Origin: Bradyrhizobium sp. B097
Lineage (GTDB): Bacteria > Pseudomonadota > Alphaproteobacteria > Rhizobiales > Xanthobacteraceae
Length of the DNA: 64,000 bases
Assembly: GCF_038957035.1 (NCBI RefSeq)
Contig: NZ_CP152412.1
Coordinates: 7,498,501 to 7,562,500, forward strand
Direction of reading: 5' to 3'
The notes beneath the pieces were generated by a model, which was given only the letters and a program-made list of their open reading frames with translations, ran no database searches and was not told where the DNA came from. Within the stretch, counting starts at the first letter, position 1; each line of letters begins with the position of its first letter. Shown here one piece after another: positions 1 through 8,555 of this stretch. The translations under genes and the position numbers were made by a program.

Positions 1-308
1 TTTCTCGCCTCGTGTGCGCGCAGAACGGAGAGCATCATCGCGAGTGCGATTGCCGCGAGGCCACCACTGGCGGCGATGGCGCCGCCCTCAAGGAATATTA
101 TTGGCGCGTAAGCATCGAATTTGAACCACCAAGGGAAGAAGGCGGTCGGCTGGTAGATCGGCCAATGCCCAAGGTTGAACCAGGCGGGTCCAAGCTGTGG
201 CTGAAAGGCAAGTCGCCACGCTGTCCATTCGGTTGCCGCCCAGAGGAACGCGAGCACGACGAGACAGACCAGGATGACTTGATGCCAAATGATCTTGGTT
301 GCGGACAT
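1..308 (-). CDS. traG: Conjugal transfer coupling protein TraG, N-terminal part (cut by window edge)
   Basis: Reading the minus strand from an ATG at 308 gives 102 uninterrupted codons to the window edge. The product begins MSATKIIWHQVILVCLVVLA and has a first membrane segment near residues 8-24, a Trp/Pro-rich periplasmic stretch (motifs EWTAWRLAFQPQLG and HWPIYQPTAFF) and a second hydrophobic segment near residues 78-96. This is the usual start of VirD4/TraG coupling proteins of rhizobial conjugative elements, which link the relaxosome to the type IV secretion channel at the inner membrane. The ATPase domain lies outside the window. It is on the same strand as the relaxase but separated from it by 1.8 kb, where such elements normally have a short gap. 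The ribosome-binding site is weak. The family call rests on recalled family sequence. Confidence 0.8.
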   Translation of the reverse strand, partial: MSATKIIWHQVILVCLVVLAFLWAATEWTAWRLAFQPQLGPAWFNLGHWPIYQPTAFFPWWFKFDAYAPIIFLEGGAIAASGGLAAIALAMMLSVLRAHEAR

Positions 309-862
309 GGATTGGAGATGTGGATAGCATCCTTGGCCTTTGCACAACTAAGCCCGCCCGCGCATCGCACGCGCGCGCGTCCTGGCGCGTGATTCGGTGG
401 GTCTGCGAACGGATTGCCCGCCGTTCCCGAGGCTCCATGCGGTGGGACGATGATGCGTTGTAGAGCACAATCGAATTGATCCCAAGCCTCGATGATCTCG
501 CATCGTATTGCGCCGGCACGATGCTCAAGCTCGCACGGCGACCTTGCCGCATTCTTGCAATATCTGCGCGAGAACGGCGATCGGATCGCACATTTGGTGC
601 CGGTGGTTATAGCTACGCGGACCGCTGAGATAGTCCGTTGAATCGGTGCGGTTGTCCAGTTGACGTGATCGTATCAAGCCCTAACTGAAAGTCGCCGCCG
701 GAGCCCGTTTACCTTGAGCAATCGCGCTGGCATAGCAGCTCTAAATTGCGCAAGCTCCCATCACGCCGAAGCTACAGCGCGAGATCAATTTGCAGGTCCG
801 TGCGTGGCCGGCATTGATCGCTGGAAGGCAGAAGTGATAGATTGCAAATCCAGTTGGGGCGA
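309..862. other. No gene seen between traG and the DUF1127-like ORF
   Basis: Only overlapping frames without family features or good ribosome-binding sites are present. A CopG/ribbon-helix-helix gene is often found just before traG in related elements; I could not find one here, so the stretch may be decayed. Confidence 0.4.
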
Positions 863-1171
863 CTAAAGCCAGCCGCAATGCCTTCTTCTCATCTCGTCCA
901 TTCGGTCCGATATTGGTTTCGGGTTATCTCGGGCCAACCCGATGTCTTTTCGTATCCGATAGGACGCAGGAGCTCTCTCTATTGCTCGAGCCCGGCTCAC
1001 AGTTGAGCGGCGTATCCAAGCAACGACCCGGTCGATGAGCTGCCAGCGGTTTCTATTGGCCTGTCTATCCAGGACGGCGGCTTCAATCGCGGGTGCTGAC
1101 ATCTGCCTCAGTTGTTTCATCATCTCCAAACGAACTCGATCTTCGATGCCGCGTATGCACGTCTTCGACAT
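863..1171 (-). CDS. Small DUF1127-like basic protein (tentative)
   Basis: This encodes 102 residues starting MSKTCIRGIEDRVRLEMMKQ. The C-terminal half has a Trp/Arg-rich stretch (VVAWIRRSTVSRARAIERAP) followed by RKDIGLARDN, which resembles the end of DUF1127 (YjiS-like) proteins, where a conserved DIGL/DIGI motif follows an Arg-rich helix. DUF1127 proteins of alphaproteobacteria are small, basic and linked to RNA turnover or stress responses, but this copy is longer than usual at its N-terminus. It stands alone between traG and the relaxase gene with no operon partner and no strong ribosome-binding site. It may be a real small gene or a chance match. Confidence 0.4.
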   Translation of the reverse strand: MSKTCIRGIEDRVRLEMMKQLRQMSAPAIEAAVLDRQANRNRWQLIDRVVAWIRRSTVSRARAIERAPASYRIRKDIGLARDNPKPISDRMDEMRRRHCGWL

Positions 1172-2134
1172 CGACCGTCCAACAGTGCCCCTTCAGTCGC
1201 TCAATCCGGTTGCGACTCAAGCAGTGCCTCAAGATCTGTATCTCCTAACGAATATTTCATCCGGATTGATGCATTTGACGGCACGTTGACGCTTAAATCC
1301 TGCGTTCAGGTGCCACGTTCGCCCGATCTTGGCGGGCCGGGTTAAGACCCGGCGTGTGGCCGCAATTGCCCAATGGGCTCGGCCGGTCGCGTCTTCAACA
1401 ACCTGGCCCCGACGCTGCGAGAGCTTCCTTCGTGCCGAGATGTCCGTCGCCCCTGACGTGAGCGGTCGGATACGACAACGAGACCCACATGGCTGGTTCA
1501 ACGTTGCTAAACAACGGCGATCCTCACCCCGACGCCAGTGGCATCCCAGACTTGGGGCAACTGGTCGCGACCCTGCACGCTCCATCTAAACCGACTTACT
1601 GGCAAGGAGCGCGCCTTGAGAAAAGGCTGGGTCGTGCTTAAACGCAGTGTCGGCATGCGGCGGGCAGGCAGAAGTCTCCCTCGTGACGGATGCCGGAACA
1701 GCGCGCTTGCGCGAGCTTTGTGGTCGCTTTGATGCAGTTAGGCGCTTTTAAGCGGCGACATACTGAGCACCGGCTGGCCCTGTTCGATTACACGAGCGAT
1801 CGTGCAAGTACAGCTTGGCTTGTGGCATATGTTTCGTCGTCCGCAGATCGAACGCGTGGACGTCGAGCCGAAGATCGGAACAATAAAGCCGGTGGAGTGA
1901 GCAGGCACGGCTTGTTGTGCGGCCCGCCCCGTCATCGATGCACATCTTCTCTCTCAAAAGCTGTGTCGGCTGTAGTGGCTCAAGGAGAGGTCGCCAAGGT
2001 TTGCCTTTGGTCGTTGCCCGGCAGCTCGAACGCCGGCCCAACTTGCATCACGGAGCACTGGCCGCTCCTTGTTGCATGAATGCGGGCACAACCGGACGCA
2101 CATCCGATATCGCAGTCTGAGGGAGATCGATGGA
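1172..2134. other. Gene-poor stretch upstream of traG
   Basis: Short overlapping frames on both strands lack recognisable motifs, ribosome-binding sites or consistent codon bias. I see no gene here. It probably represents degraded DNA between the relaxase gene and traG. Confidence 0.45.
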
Positions 2135-3862
2135 TCACAGCGAGAGCCCGCGTTTCCGACCGAAGCTCCAATCTACGCCGGCAGGACCGGCGATGCCGTT
2201 CACCTGGCGCCCCAGTTCGCGCTCTAGCGTCGGTATCCAGGGCACGAGCTGAAAGCCGAGGCCGTTGTCGATCATGGCAAATCGGCCTGAGGCAAGCGAC
2301 AGCCTGTGACGATAGATCCCCGAAACGGATTCGCCTGCATCGGCAGGCAAATGCGCCAGTCCGGTTTCGGCGGCTAAGCGCCGGCCTACTGCTTCGAGTT
2401 CGCGGCCGCGAAGCGTCTCGATCAAGTTGCGGCCGAGCGTCACCTTGTCTCCCGACCGGCGTGCGAGCCCCTGCCCTGCTAGTATGTCGATGCGCCGATC
2501 AAGCGCATGTCGCACCTCGGAACCAAAGCCGGCGCGCGAAAGCCGGGCAGAGTCGCGCGCCACGAGCTGCCGGTCGAGCCAGGTCGCGCCTTCCGCCGCG
2601 ACCTGCTGGTCAACAGTGAGCTCGGAGCGCACTGCAAGCGCGATCCGTGCTCGGCCATGCCCGTCTTCGAAGCGCCGGAGTTCCACAAGGCCGCCGATCG
2701 GTCCATCGCCAGTCGCTTCGATGCTGGAAAGTTTCAGGTGATGCACGCGTCCGTCAATACCGTCGACGATGGCAAACGCTGAGCCCCTAAGCTCGTCGTC
2801 GTGTCCCCGAGCGATGAGACGACCGATGACGGGCTCGGCGTGGCGCTCGCCTTCGAGCGCCCAGGATGATGGTGGGCGTGCCGCGCCATCCTTCGCGAGG
2901 CTCTTGTGTAGCCGCTTGATGATGTCGCCGCGCTCGCCGAGCGCGCGCAATCGAGTCTCGGCGTTGGGAGCGAGCACCCAGCGAGCGGGCCCGGCAGGCT
3001 CGGCCAGGCCCAGCCGTTCCAGCGTCCGCATCCGGCCGATCCGAAACTCCCGCAGTGGGTCGAGGCCGGCATCCCGGCTCGGCCTCAAATCGATGACCCC
3101 GTCGGCAGCCCCCGCTTCCCGGGCGAGTCCGCGATCGAGCCTGGTGAGACGTTCGGCCGTCAAATCCGCTTCGAGCTGGCGGCGGATCTCGAGCTCCGAG
3201 CGCAGACCAAGCTCGCGGGTAACGAGCTCGCCAGCGCGTGCCCGTAATCCCGTTGAGACATACTCACGGCTAATGACGAGGTCCTTTCCGTCATCCGCCT
3301 GCCCCCGCACCAGAATGTGGATATGCGGGTGCTCGGTGTTCCAGTGATCGATGGCAACCCAGTCTAGCCGAGTGCCAAGGTCCTGCGAGGCCTGGTCCAT
3401 GAGCTCGCGGGTAAAGTCGCGCAGATTGGCGAGTTTACCGGCATCGTCGGGCGAGACGATGAACCGGAAATGATGCCGATCACCTTCACATCGGTCGGCG
3501 AAAGTACGACCGTCGGCATCATCTCCCGCCGCGTCAAACAGTTTGCCGCGTGCCCCGTCCCGGGTAACCCCGTCGCGCTGAAGATAGCCAATATGAGCTC
3601 GCAGCGCGCCCGGCGAGCGCATCCGGCGGACCACACGCGCCTTTACCATAACCCCGCGGGTCCTGCTGTTGAGCAGACGGTTGGCGGCAAGGCTCGCCGC
3701 ACGGCCGCGCCCAAACTTGCCGCCACGGCTGCTGGCACCTTGCGAAATACCGCCAGCCTTCTGGGCAGCCTTGAGCGCCTGCGCCAGAAACGGTCTTGTC
3801 CGCGGCGCACGCGTGGAGCGGATGCGGCCCGGACGGATGCGGAAATCGTCGTCACCAGTCAT
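2135..3862 (-). CDS. Relaxase/mobilisation nuclease (VirD2-like, DUF3363 C-terminus)
   Basis: The 575-residue product should nick the transfer origin and pilot the transferred strand. The start at 3862 is chosen because GAGGAG lies 7 bases upstream; the open frame extends further upstream without such a site. The relaxase domain covers about residues 70-270 and carries the metal-binding three-histidine motif in EHPHIHILVRG, preceded by the HHFRFIVSPDDA motif typical of this family. The rest matches the DUF3363 tail of RlxS/TraI proteins of rhizobial integrative elements, ending in a Gly/Arg-rich motif (WSFGRKRGLSL). An oriT-like hairpin and nick consensus lie about 150 bp upstream. The neighbours (lytic transglycosylase, TraF, DUF2840, RepA) are the usual companions. 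It looks intact. Confidence 0.9.
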   Translation of the reverse strand: MTGDDDFRIRPGRIRSTRAPRTRPFLAQALKAAQKAGGISQGASSRGGKFGRGRAASLAANRLLNSRTRGVMVKARVVRRMRSPGALRAHIGYLQRDGVTRDGARGKLFDAAGDDADGRTFADRCEGDRHHFRFIVSPDDAGKLANLRDFTRELMDQASQDLGTRLDWVAIDHWNTEHPHIHILVRGQADDGKDLVISREYVSTGLRARAGELVTRELGLRSELEIRRQLEADLTAERLTRLDRGLAREAGAADGVIDLRPSRDAGLDPLREFRIGRMRTLERLGLAEPAGPARWVLAPNAETRLRALGERGDIIKRLHKSLAKDGAARPPSSWALEGERHAEPVIGRLIARGHDDELRGSAFAIVDGIDGRVHHLKLSSIEATGDGPIGGLVELRRFEDGHGRARIALAVRSELTVDQQVAAEGATWLDRQLVARDSARLSRAGFGSEVRHALDRRIDILAGQGLARRSGDKVTLGRNLIETLRGRELEAVGRRLAAETGLAHLPADAGESVSGIYRHRLSLASGRFAMIDNGLGFQLVPWIPTLERELGRQVNGIAGPAGVDWSFGRKRGLSL

Positions 3863-3990
3863 GTAGTGCTCCTCAGGGTGTCGAAAGCTGAGCGAGACCA
3901 GCGCGTTATTCAAATAGGAAAATTGCGCGCGATATTCGCAATGTTCGCAGCAGCACTGGAATTTGCTGGTGTTCCATGCCCGACCGACCG

Positions 3991-4016
3991 GCCGCACCTT
4001 GCGGCTTTTATCCTGC
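3991..4016 (+). other. oriT: Candidate origin of transfer (hairpin plus nic site)
   Basis: A 6-bp perfect inverted repeat (GCCGCA-CCT-TGCGGC, 3991-4005) is followed by TTTTATCCTGCC. TATCCTG/C at 4010-4016 matches the nick consensus of IncP and Ti-type origins, where the relaxase cuts after the G of ATCCTG. A hairpin a few bases 5' of the nick is the usual arrangement. The site lies in the only sizeable intergenic gap (3863-4104) next to the relaxase start. Cleavage would fall between 4015 and 4016 on the plus strand. This is predicted from sequence only. Confidence 0.65.
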
Positions 4017-4104
4017 CCTCCCCCGTCGCCTGGTCCTTCCCTAGTGGCCACCGCGCTCAAAGCTGCGAGTACTTTCGACAGCATGCGAGGACATGCGATT
4101 ACTG

Positions 4105-5010
4105 TCATCGCGACTGTCGCTCGCCTGAACGACGCACAAACAGATCCGCCGCGCGAGGTAGAAATGCGGTTGCGTGTGCGCGAGGCGTGTCTTTGGGCAA
4201 GCTCAGTGATTGCTCAACCGATGTGGATGAGCCGTTAACGAACGAACTGTCGGATCGACGAACAAACACGGTCGCCTGTCGCCAGTCGACTATTCGTGTG
4301 ATAACCGCGCTGCCACGCTCCAGTTGATCTATGCCAAGCAACGGTGCAAGACGCTGGACGTAGGCTTGTGTTTCATCCGGAAGCGGTCGCCCCAGTGCCA
4401 GGTGCTCTTCATACCGCTTCGGTCCTGCATTGTAGGCCGCAAGAAAACCTGCTGATCCGAATCGATTCAGCATCTCGCGAAGGTATGCCGTACCGGCAAG
4501 AATGTTGTCGTGCGGATCAAACGGATCTAGGCCGAGACCATATCGAACGCTCAGCTCGACCCAAGTCTGCGGCATGATCTGCATCAATCCGAGGGCTCCG
4601 CGCGCCGATATGGCATTCGGTTTGCCACCGCTCTCGATCTCGATAACTTCCTCGATCCAGTGTTCCGGGATTCCACATCGATGCGAGGCTTCGACGATCG
4701 AGGATGTGTATGGTGTGATGGAAGCCGGATTCGACAGGCGCCTCGCTTGTGCACGTGATGCGGGTTCCGCGCCGCCGGCCCAGGGCAGTCCGCCCCTCAG
4801 AAGGGCGCCGAGACAGCAAACAATAATTAAAGACGGCAACCGACGCTTTGTCTTCGGGCAGAAAGCGATTTTGATTCGATCTTGCGACATGCGAGAGTAC
4901 CGGTCGGGCCGGTCGGGCCTGTCGATCGTTGTCGATATCGCCGGAACGAAGGATGAGTATTGGCACGAGCAAAACAGCTTGATGACAGACCAATCGAGGA
5001 AGTTGGACAT
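4105..5010 (-). CDS. VirB1-like lytic transglycosylase
   Basis: The 301-residue protein would cut peptidoglycan locally to let the conjugation machinery cross the wall. The SLT domain (about residues 105-230) shows the catalytic glutamate in IEIESGGKPNA, then RGALGLMQIMPQTW and the AYNAGP motif, all diagnostic of the family. A hydrophobic stretch near residues 60-80 (LPSLIIVCCLGALL) is a probable export signal. The ATG at 5010 is chosen because AGGAG lies 6 bases upstream; an ATG at 4890 nearer the signal peptide is also possible. It overlaps the end of traF, so the two are probably translated together. A long tail after the SLT domain has no recognised motif. Confidence 0.9.
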   Translation of the reverse strand: MSNFLDWSVIKLFCSCQYSSFVPAISTTIDRPDRPDRYSRMSQDRIKIAFCPKTKRRLPSLIIVCCLGALLRGGLPWAGGAEPASRAQARRLSNPASITPYTSSIVEASHRCGIPEHWIEEVIEIESGGKPNAISARGALGLMQIMPQTWVELSVRYGLGLDPFDPHDNILAGTAYLREMLNRFGSAGFLAAYNAGPKRYEEHLALGRPLPDETQAYVQRLAPLLGIDQLERGSAVITRIVDWRQATVFVRRSDSSFVNGSSTSVEQSLSLPKDTPRAHATAFLPRAADLFVRRSGERQSR

Positions 5011-5012
5011 GA

Positions 5013-5519
5013 TCACTCCTCACCGGTCCACACCGGAAGCGCCTGCCCAATCACTGCGGATCGCGCGATTGGCCCGAAATAGCGGCCATCGAGTGAGGCT
5101 GTGGACTGCCAGTTCATGAGAAACACTTCGTCTTGGGCGATGACGCGGCAGCCCTGCCAGACCGGTAGTGGTCGTCCGCGGCCATCACGCTCGCGTGCGC
5201 GACCCACCTCGATATTGTCGACGGCAATGGTGAGCCCGGTTCTGCAGACTGTTTGCCCCGGCAGCGCCAACACGCGCTTCAGCATCGGAACCCCGCTCGG
5301 CAAATAGCCGTTGAAATCAAGAAAGCTGGCCAAAGGCTCCGGCGGACGAGCAGCCACAAGCTCGGTGACCCGCAGCGAGCGGAGTTCTTGCAAACGATAG
5401 AGCCCGATCGGAACGCTTTCGGACGCGTTCCAGATGTAGACTGGCGTGGTCTGTTGACCCGCCGACATGATGAGAGCCACAGCCCCGATCGCTGCCAAAA
5501 TCGTAGCGGGCCGCCGCAT
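5013..5519 (-). CDS. traF: Conjugative transfer signal peptidase TraF (S26 family)
   Basis: The 168-residue inner-membrane serine protease belongs to the S26 family that processes and cyclises conjugative pilin. It has one N-terminal membrane anchor (ATILAAIGAVALIMSAG), the catalytic serine in NASESVPIGLY and the general-base lysine in PMLKRVLALPGQ. The conserved C-terminal YFGPI block is present. Length is normal for the family. Its start overlaps the stop of the DUF2840 gene (TGATG) and its stop overlaps the start of the lytic transglycosylase gene, giving a tightly coupled transfer operon. The TraF-specific role is known from IncP plasmids and inferred here from family and context. Confidence 0.9.
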   Translation of the reverse strand: MRRPATILAAIGAVALIMSAGQQTTPVYIWNASESVPIGLYRLQELRSLRVTELVAARPPEPLASFLDFNGYLPSGVPMLKRVLALPGQTVCRTGLTIAVDNIEVGRARERDGRGRPLPVWQGCRVIAQDEVFLMNWQSTASLDGRYFGPIARSAVIGQALPVWTGEE

Positions 5520-5983
5520 CAGAGTGCTATCCTTCGCCGATTAAGCCAGGCTTGGTGGCGCGAGCGGGTGTATGTCCGCGGGTTTTCGTTGACAGACACG
5601 CGGTTGTGCACGTGATGCCAATATTCGGGAGCGGCGTCGGCTGGATTAATGCCGAGCGCTTCCATGGCCTCGATCAAGTGCAGCACGTGCTCGACTTTGG
5701 GCCAGCCAGATAGCCGTAGAAGGCTGTCGCCGCCGGGGTTGATGCAAGGAACTGTCGAGTATCGCTGTCCCGGTGCGACCGCGCGCAAAATGTCGATCCG
5801 AGACAGCACCGCCCCAAAGTCATTCGACGTCCAACGCACGAATGCGAAGATGCTGCCGGGCGCAAACGAAAGGACGCGCCGATGACCGTCAATGATCTTC
5901 TCCGAAGCGGCACGGCCAAACCGGACCCGGTTCTCGATGCGCTTCTCGAGCCACAACAGCTCAACAGTGGTGTGGTTGCTCAC
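5519..5983 (-). CDS. DUF2840 domain protein
   Basis: This 154-residue protein has no known function but is a regular member of the relaxase-transglycosylase-TraF-RepA block in rhizobial conjugative elements. Recognisable stretches include ELLWLEKRIENRVRFGR, FVRWTSNDFG and the C-terminal YWHHVHNRV motif, where conserved histidines and aromatic residues cluster. The GTG at 5983 is chosen because GGAGG lies 7 bases upstream; the open frame extends further but without family-like sequence. It is coupled to traF by a TGATG overlap. A parA gene usually separates it from repA, but none is visible here. Confidence 0.85.
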   Translation of the reverse strand: MSNHTTVELLWLEKRIENRVRFGRAASEKIIDGHRRVLSFAPGSIFAFVRWTSNDFGAVLSRIDILRAVAPGQRYSTVPCINPGGDSLLRLSGWPKVEHVLHLIEAMEALGINPADAAPEYWHHVHNRVSVNENPRTYTRSRHQAWLNRRRIAL

Positions 5984-6246
5984 CTGGCGGCCTCCGCTTG
6001 GTCGAGAGAGGTATGAAAGAAAGAAGTCGATGCTCAGCCGCCGGCGCATCGCAGGTGCCGTTTTGCGAATGGCAGAGCGATCGTGGGGAAGAATGCGGGG
6101 GCATCGGCGCTGTGGAGCGCCCGCATCAGGTCTCACGGTTAGAGCCGATGGGCACAGATCCGTTAGAAAGAATCCGAAGGATTCCCGGTTAGCAGAGTTA
6201 CGGCGGCGCGAAGTATCCGCGTGGCAATGGTTTAGCCGCGCTTTTA
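5984..6246. other. Gap where parA is expected; no gene seen
   Basis: Related elements carry a ParA-type ATPase between the DUF2840 gene and repA. Here there are only about 330 bp, with no Walker motif or ParA-like stretch in any frame I read. Its right end holds the repeat array described next. Confidence 0.5.
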
Positions 6247-6311
6247 GTCCCCAATAGCACGAGGGTCCGGTCCCCGATGGCACGAGGGTTCTGGTCCCTG
6301 ATAGCACGAGG
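6247..6311 (-). repeat. Three iteron-like direct repeats beside repA
   Basis: GTCCCCAATAGCACGAGG (6247-6264), GTCCCCGATGGCACGAGG (6270-6287) and GTCCCTGATAGCACGAGG (6294-6311) are 18-bp repeats differing at one to three positions, spaced 23 and 24 bp apart, about two helical turns. They lie 5 bp beyond the repA stop codon. Direct repeats with this spacing next to an initiator gene are typical of iterons bound by the initiator. Function is inferred. Confidence 0.7.
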
Positions 6312-6315
6312 AGAT

Positions 6316-7218
6316 TCACAGCCTATCCACCGCTCTGGAGAGGGCGCGGCGCTTGTGCAATCGTCGGGTGAGCGGCTCCCCGGAAGCCGGAGCGAAGTTC
6401 AGTCGCTCTCCGCCATTCGGGTCGTTTGTGATGAGAAGCTGATACCCCGGCAAGGTTTGGCGACGAACGATCTGATGCAGATCGTAAGCGAAGTGCTTGA
6501 GCGGCGAAAGGGTACCCGACTTGGCGTGCAGGTGCGCGAGATCAAAGCTCCAGCCACCACTTTGACGGCCGCCGTGCTTGCGCACGAGACGGTAGAGCCA
6601 CCGTTCCAATCCCCCAGTCAAATCGAAATATGCGCGGTCGATGGTCAGGACGAGCGCGTCATTAAGAACGCCGGTATAAAACCAGTCGGGCAGTATCAGC
6701 TCCAGTCCGCGGGGCTGGCCGTGCACATCGGCTGTCTCTTTCCATTCATTGATCCACGAAAAACGATGCGCTCGTCGTTCCGTTGGCTGACGGATTGACG
6801 TCAATACGGTGGTCGATTGTAGCCGATCGAGTGCAGCTTTGAGGCGGTCGTAGTCGCGCACGCTAGTGCCGCGACCGACGAATGTCAGGATCTCATATGG
6901 CGTAGCGGCCATCAGCCGCGATGTCTTCAGACCGGCGTCGCGGGCCTCGACCACCTGTGACGCAGCCCAGATCAGAACGTCCGCGTCCCAGATGGTCGCC
7001 ATGCCATGTTCAGGCACTGCCTCGACTCGGATCGCGATGGTTCCTGCCTGGAAGGCGATCGGCACAACGCGTTTTGACTTTGCCAACGAGAAGAACGGGT
7101 AAGCCATCAGATCTTGCGCATCGCGGGGCGCCAGGTCGCCGGGAATGGTACGGAACAGATCGAGTTGGTCGCGCTCCGAGTAGCGCTTTCTGTGAGGAGA
7201 CAAGTTGCCGTCCGACAT
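6316..7218 (-). CDS. repA: Replication initiator protein A (RPA family)
   Basis: The 300-residue protein resembles the replication initiator protein A family of alphaproteobacterial plasmids and integrative elements, which opens DNA at an iteron-bearing origin. Features include RDAQDLMAYPFFSLAKSKR, the IWDADVLIWAASQ block and the winged-helix-like region ending at HLHAKSGTLSPLKHFAYDLH. The ATG at 7218 is chosen as the normal start; a TTG at 7224, closer to AAGGAG, is an alternative. The gene overlaps or abuts the HTH gene upstream, so the two are probably co-transcribed. The direct repeats at its 3' end are its likely binding sites, implying that the excised element replicates at least transiently. 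Confidence 0.85.
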   Translation of the reverse strand: MSDGNLSPHRKRYSERDQLDLFRTIPGDLAPRDAQDLMAYPFFSLAKSKRVVPIAFQAGTIAIRVEAVPEHGMATIWDADVLIWAASQVVEARDAGLKTSRLMAATPYEILTFVGRGTSVRDYDRLKAALDRLQSTTVLTSIRQPTERRAHRFSWINEWKETADVHGQPRGLELILPDWFYTGVLNDALVLTIDRAYFDLTGGLERWLYRLVRKHGGRQSGGWSFDLAHLHAKSGTLSPLKHFAYDLHQIVRRQTLPGYQLLITNDPNGGERLNFAPASGEPLTRRLHKRRALSRAVDRL

Positions 7219-7220
7219 GG

Positions 7221-7499
7221 TCAACGTCGCTCCTTGCCTGCATACGGAATGGGTGTGTGGCGTTTGGCCGGCAACACCGATCCTGCGCCTGGATCGCTCG
7301 TCGACGTCTTGGCTCCGCGGTCAACCCACGCTTTGAGATCCTCAAGCGAATAGACAACGCGGCCGCCGAGCTTGCGGTAGGTCGGGCCCGTGCCGTAGGT
7401 GCGGTGTTTTTCAAGCGTCCGGCCTGACAGACCCAGAAAGCGCGCAGCTTCGGGAGTTCGTAGGTATCGCGGCGGCAAGCCGGCGTTCGGGTCGAGCAT
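7221..7499 (-). CDS. Excisionase/AlpA-like helix-turn-helix protein
   Basis: The 92-residue DNA-binding protein has a MerR/excisionase-type winged helix: RYLRTPEAARFLGLSGRTLE, then TGPTYRKLGGRVVYSLEDLKAWVDR, the recognition pattern of the HTH_17/AlpA family. The C-terminal 25 residues look disordered. GAGG sits 7 bases before the ATG at 7499. It directly precedes repA and overlaps it, so it may regulate replication or excision of the element. In this group of elements a protein of this kind is commonly found in the same place; its exact role cannot be read from sequence. Confidence 0.85.
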   Translation of the reverse strand: MLDPNAGLPPRYLRTPEAARFLGLSGRTLEKHRTYGTGPTYRKLGGRVVYSLEDLKAWVDRGAKTSTSDPGAGSVLPAKRHTPIPYAGKERR

Positions 7500-7689
7500 T
7501 TTCGAGCCTCAGTGATCGTCTGGAGCGCAAGCGAATGGACTTGCGTGGCGGCGGTCACGATGGCGGAGCAGAAGCCCTTAGGGGGATGCCGAACATGCGG
7601 GGACGCTTTTCGGTACCCCTGCCCTATCTCTTGCGAGATATTGGCCGAAACAATGCGCGATGGCCGCCGGGCACCAGCGCACGGCCGGA

Positions 7690-8443
7690 CTGCACCAGCT
7701 GTCAAACGCCATGCGAAGGCGCGGCAACACCACCTCTTCTGACGCGCCTCACCGAGAATGACGAACCGCTCGTAAGAAAGTTCGGAGTACGTGCGGACGG
7801 CTTCCCGCACGAACTTGGCGGCGTCTTCGTCATTCTCAGGTAGCCGAATGCCCTATTATGCGCGCGGTTCGGTCGGCGGGCTCCGGCCGAAAGTACCGGA
7901 CCGGGCCGGGATCAACGCGGGCGATGATGCTCGCCGAACGGCTCGATATGAAAGCCTGCTCCCGCCCGGCAACGCTCGGCTCCTCGATTTGGAGCACGAT
8001 GCGCGACAGATAAAAGGGGGCGAGATTGTTCTCGGGTTCTTCGACCGCGATGAGGGTCAGGACCGGCAACGGGATGCCACCGGCCTGGAATGCAGCCCTG
8101 GCGGAGCCGTCGGCGATCCGGCCTTCGATGTCGAGGGTCGCGGGGTCATCGCGAGATGGAACAACGAACGTTGGCCGTCGCTCAGATCCTCCAGCCCGCG
8201 GTCGCGCCCTTCCTCGTCGGGATGAAACACGACCTCAACCTTGCGGATGACCTCTTGGAAACGGAGGTCAACAGGCCGGAACACTGGCTTTGTGCCTGTG
8301 TCAGCGGTGTGCACCTGCCGCCAGCGCCGCTCCACAGCCTTGGACACGAAACCGACGGCCGCCTCGGCGCCAAAGGTGCATTGAGGCGTCCGCCCGCGTC
8401 CAAGAGCCGTCGATTTTTTCCCCGGTTTCCCGCCACCGATCAA
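7690..8443 (-). pseudogene. Broken OLD-family ATPase/TOPRIM nuclease gene
   Basis: Minus-strand frames join into one protein typical of OLD-family ATP-dependent nucleases. Frame one (from 8443) has PVFRPVDLRFQEVIRKVEVV and DLSDGQRSLFHLAMT, the ABC-type signature. A lost base near 8145 shifts to PVLTLIAVEEPENNLAPFYL, the Walker B region, and ISSRSASIIARVDP. A second shift near 7850 leads to NDEDAAKFVREAVRTYSEL and RFVILGE, the start of the TOPRIM domain. A third near 7738 restores ASEEVVLPRL when one G is added. The N-terminal Walker A part is missing, cut off where the hipBA insertion begins, and the C-terminus fades out before 7690. The gene is clearly dead; intact homologues usually lie in this part of related elements. 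Confidence 0.8.
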
Positions 8444-8555
8444 GGACAGAGGGTCAGATGGGATAGAATTACGATTTTGTTAACCGCACGGCCCCCTGGA
8501 GATATTGTAATCTTCGTGCTACATAATCGCCAAATCTGTAGTGCGAAGGTGACAA

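Noticed and set aside
3470..4327. 285-codon open frame on the plus strand across the oriT region
   Set aside because: Antisense to the relaxase and transglycosylase genes with no family features.
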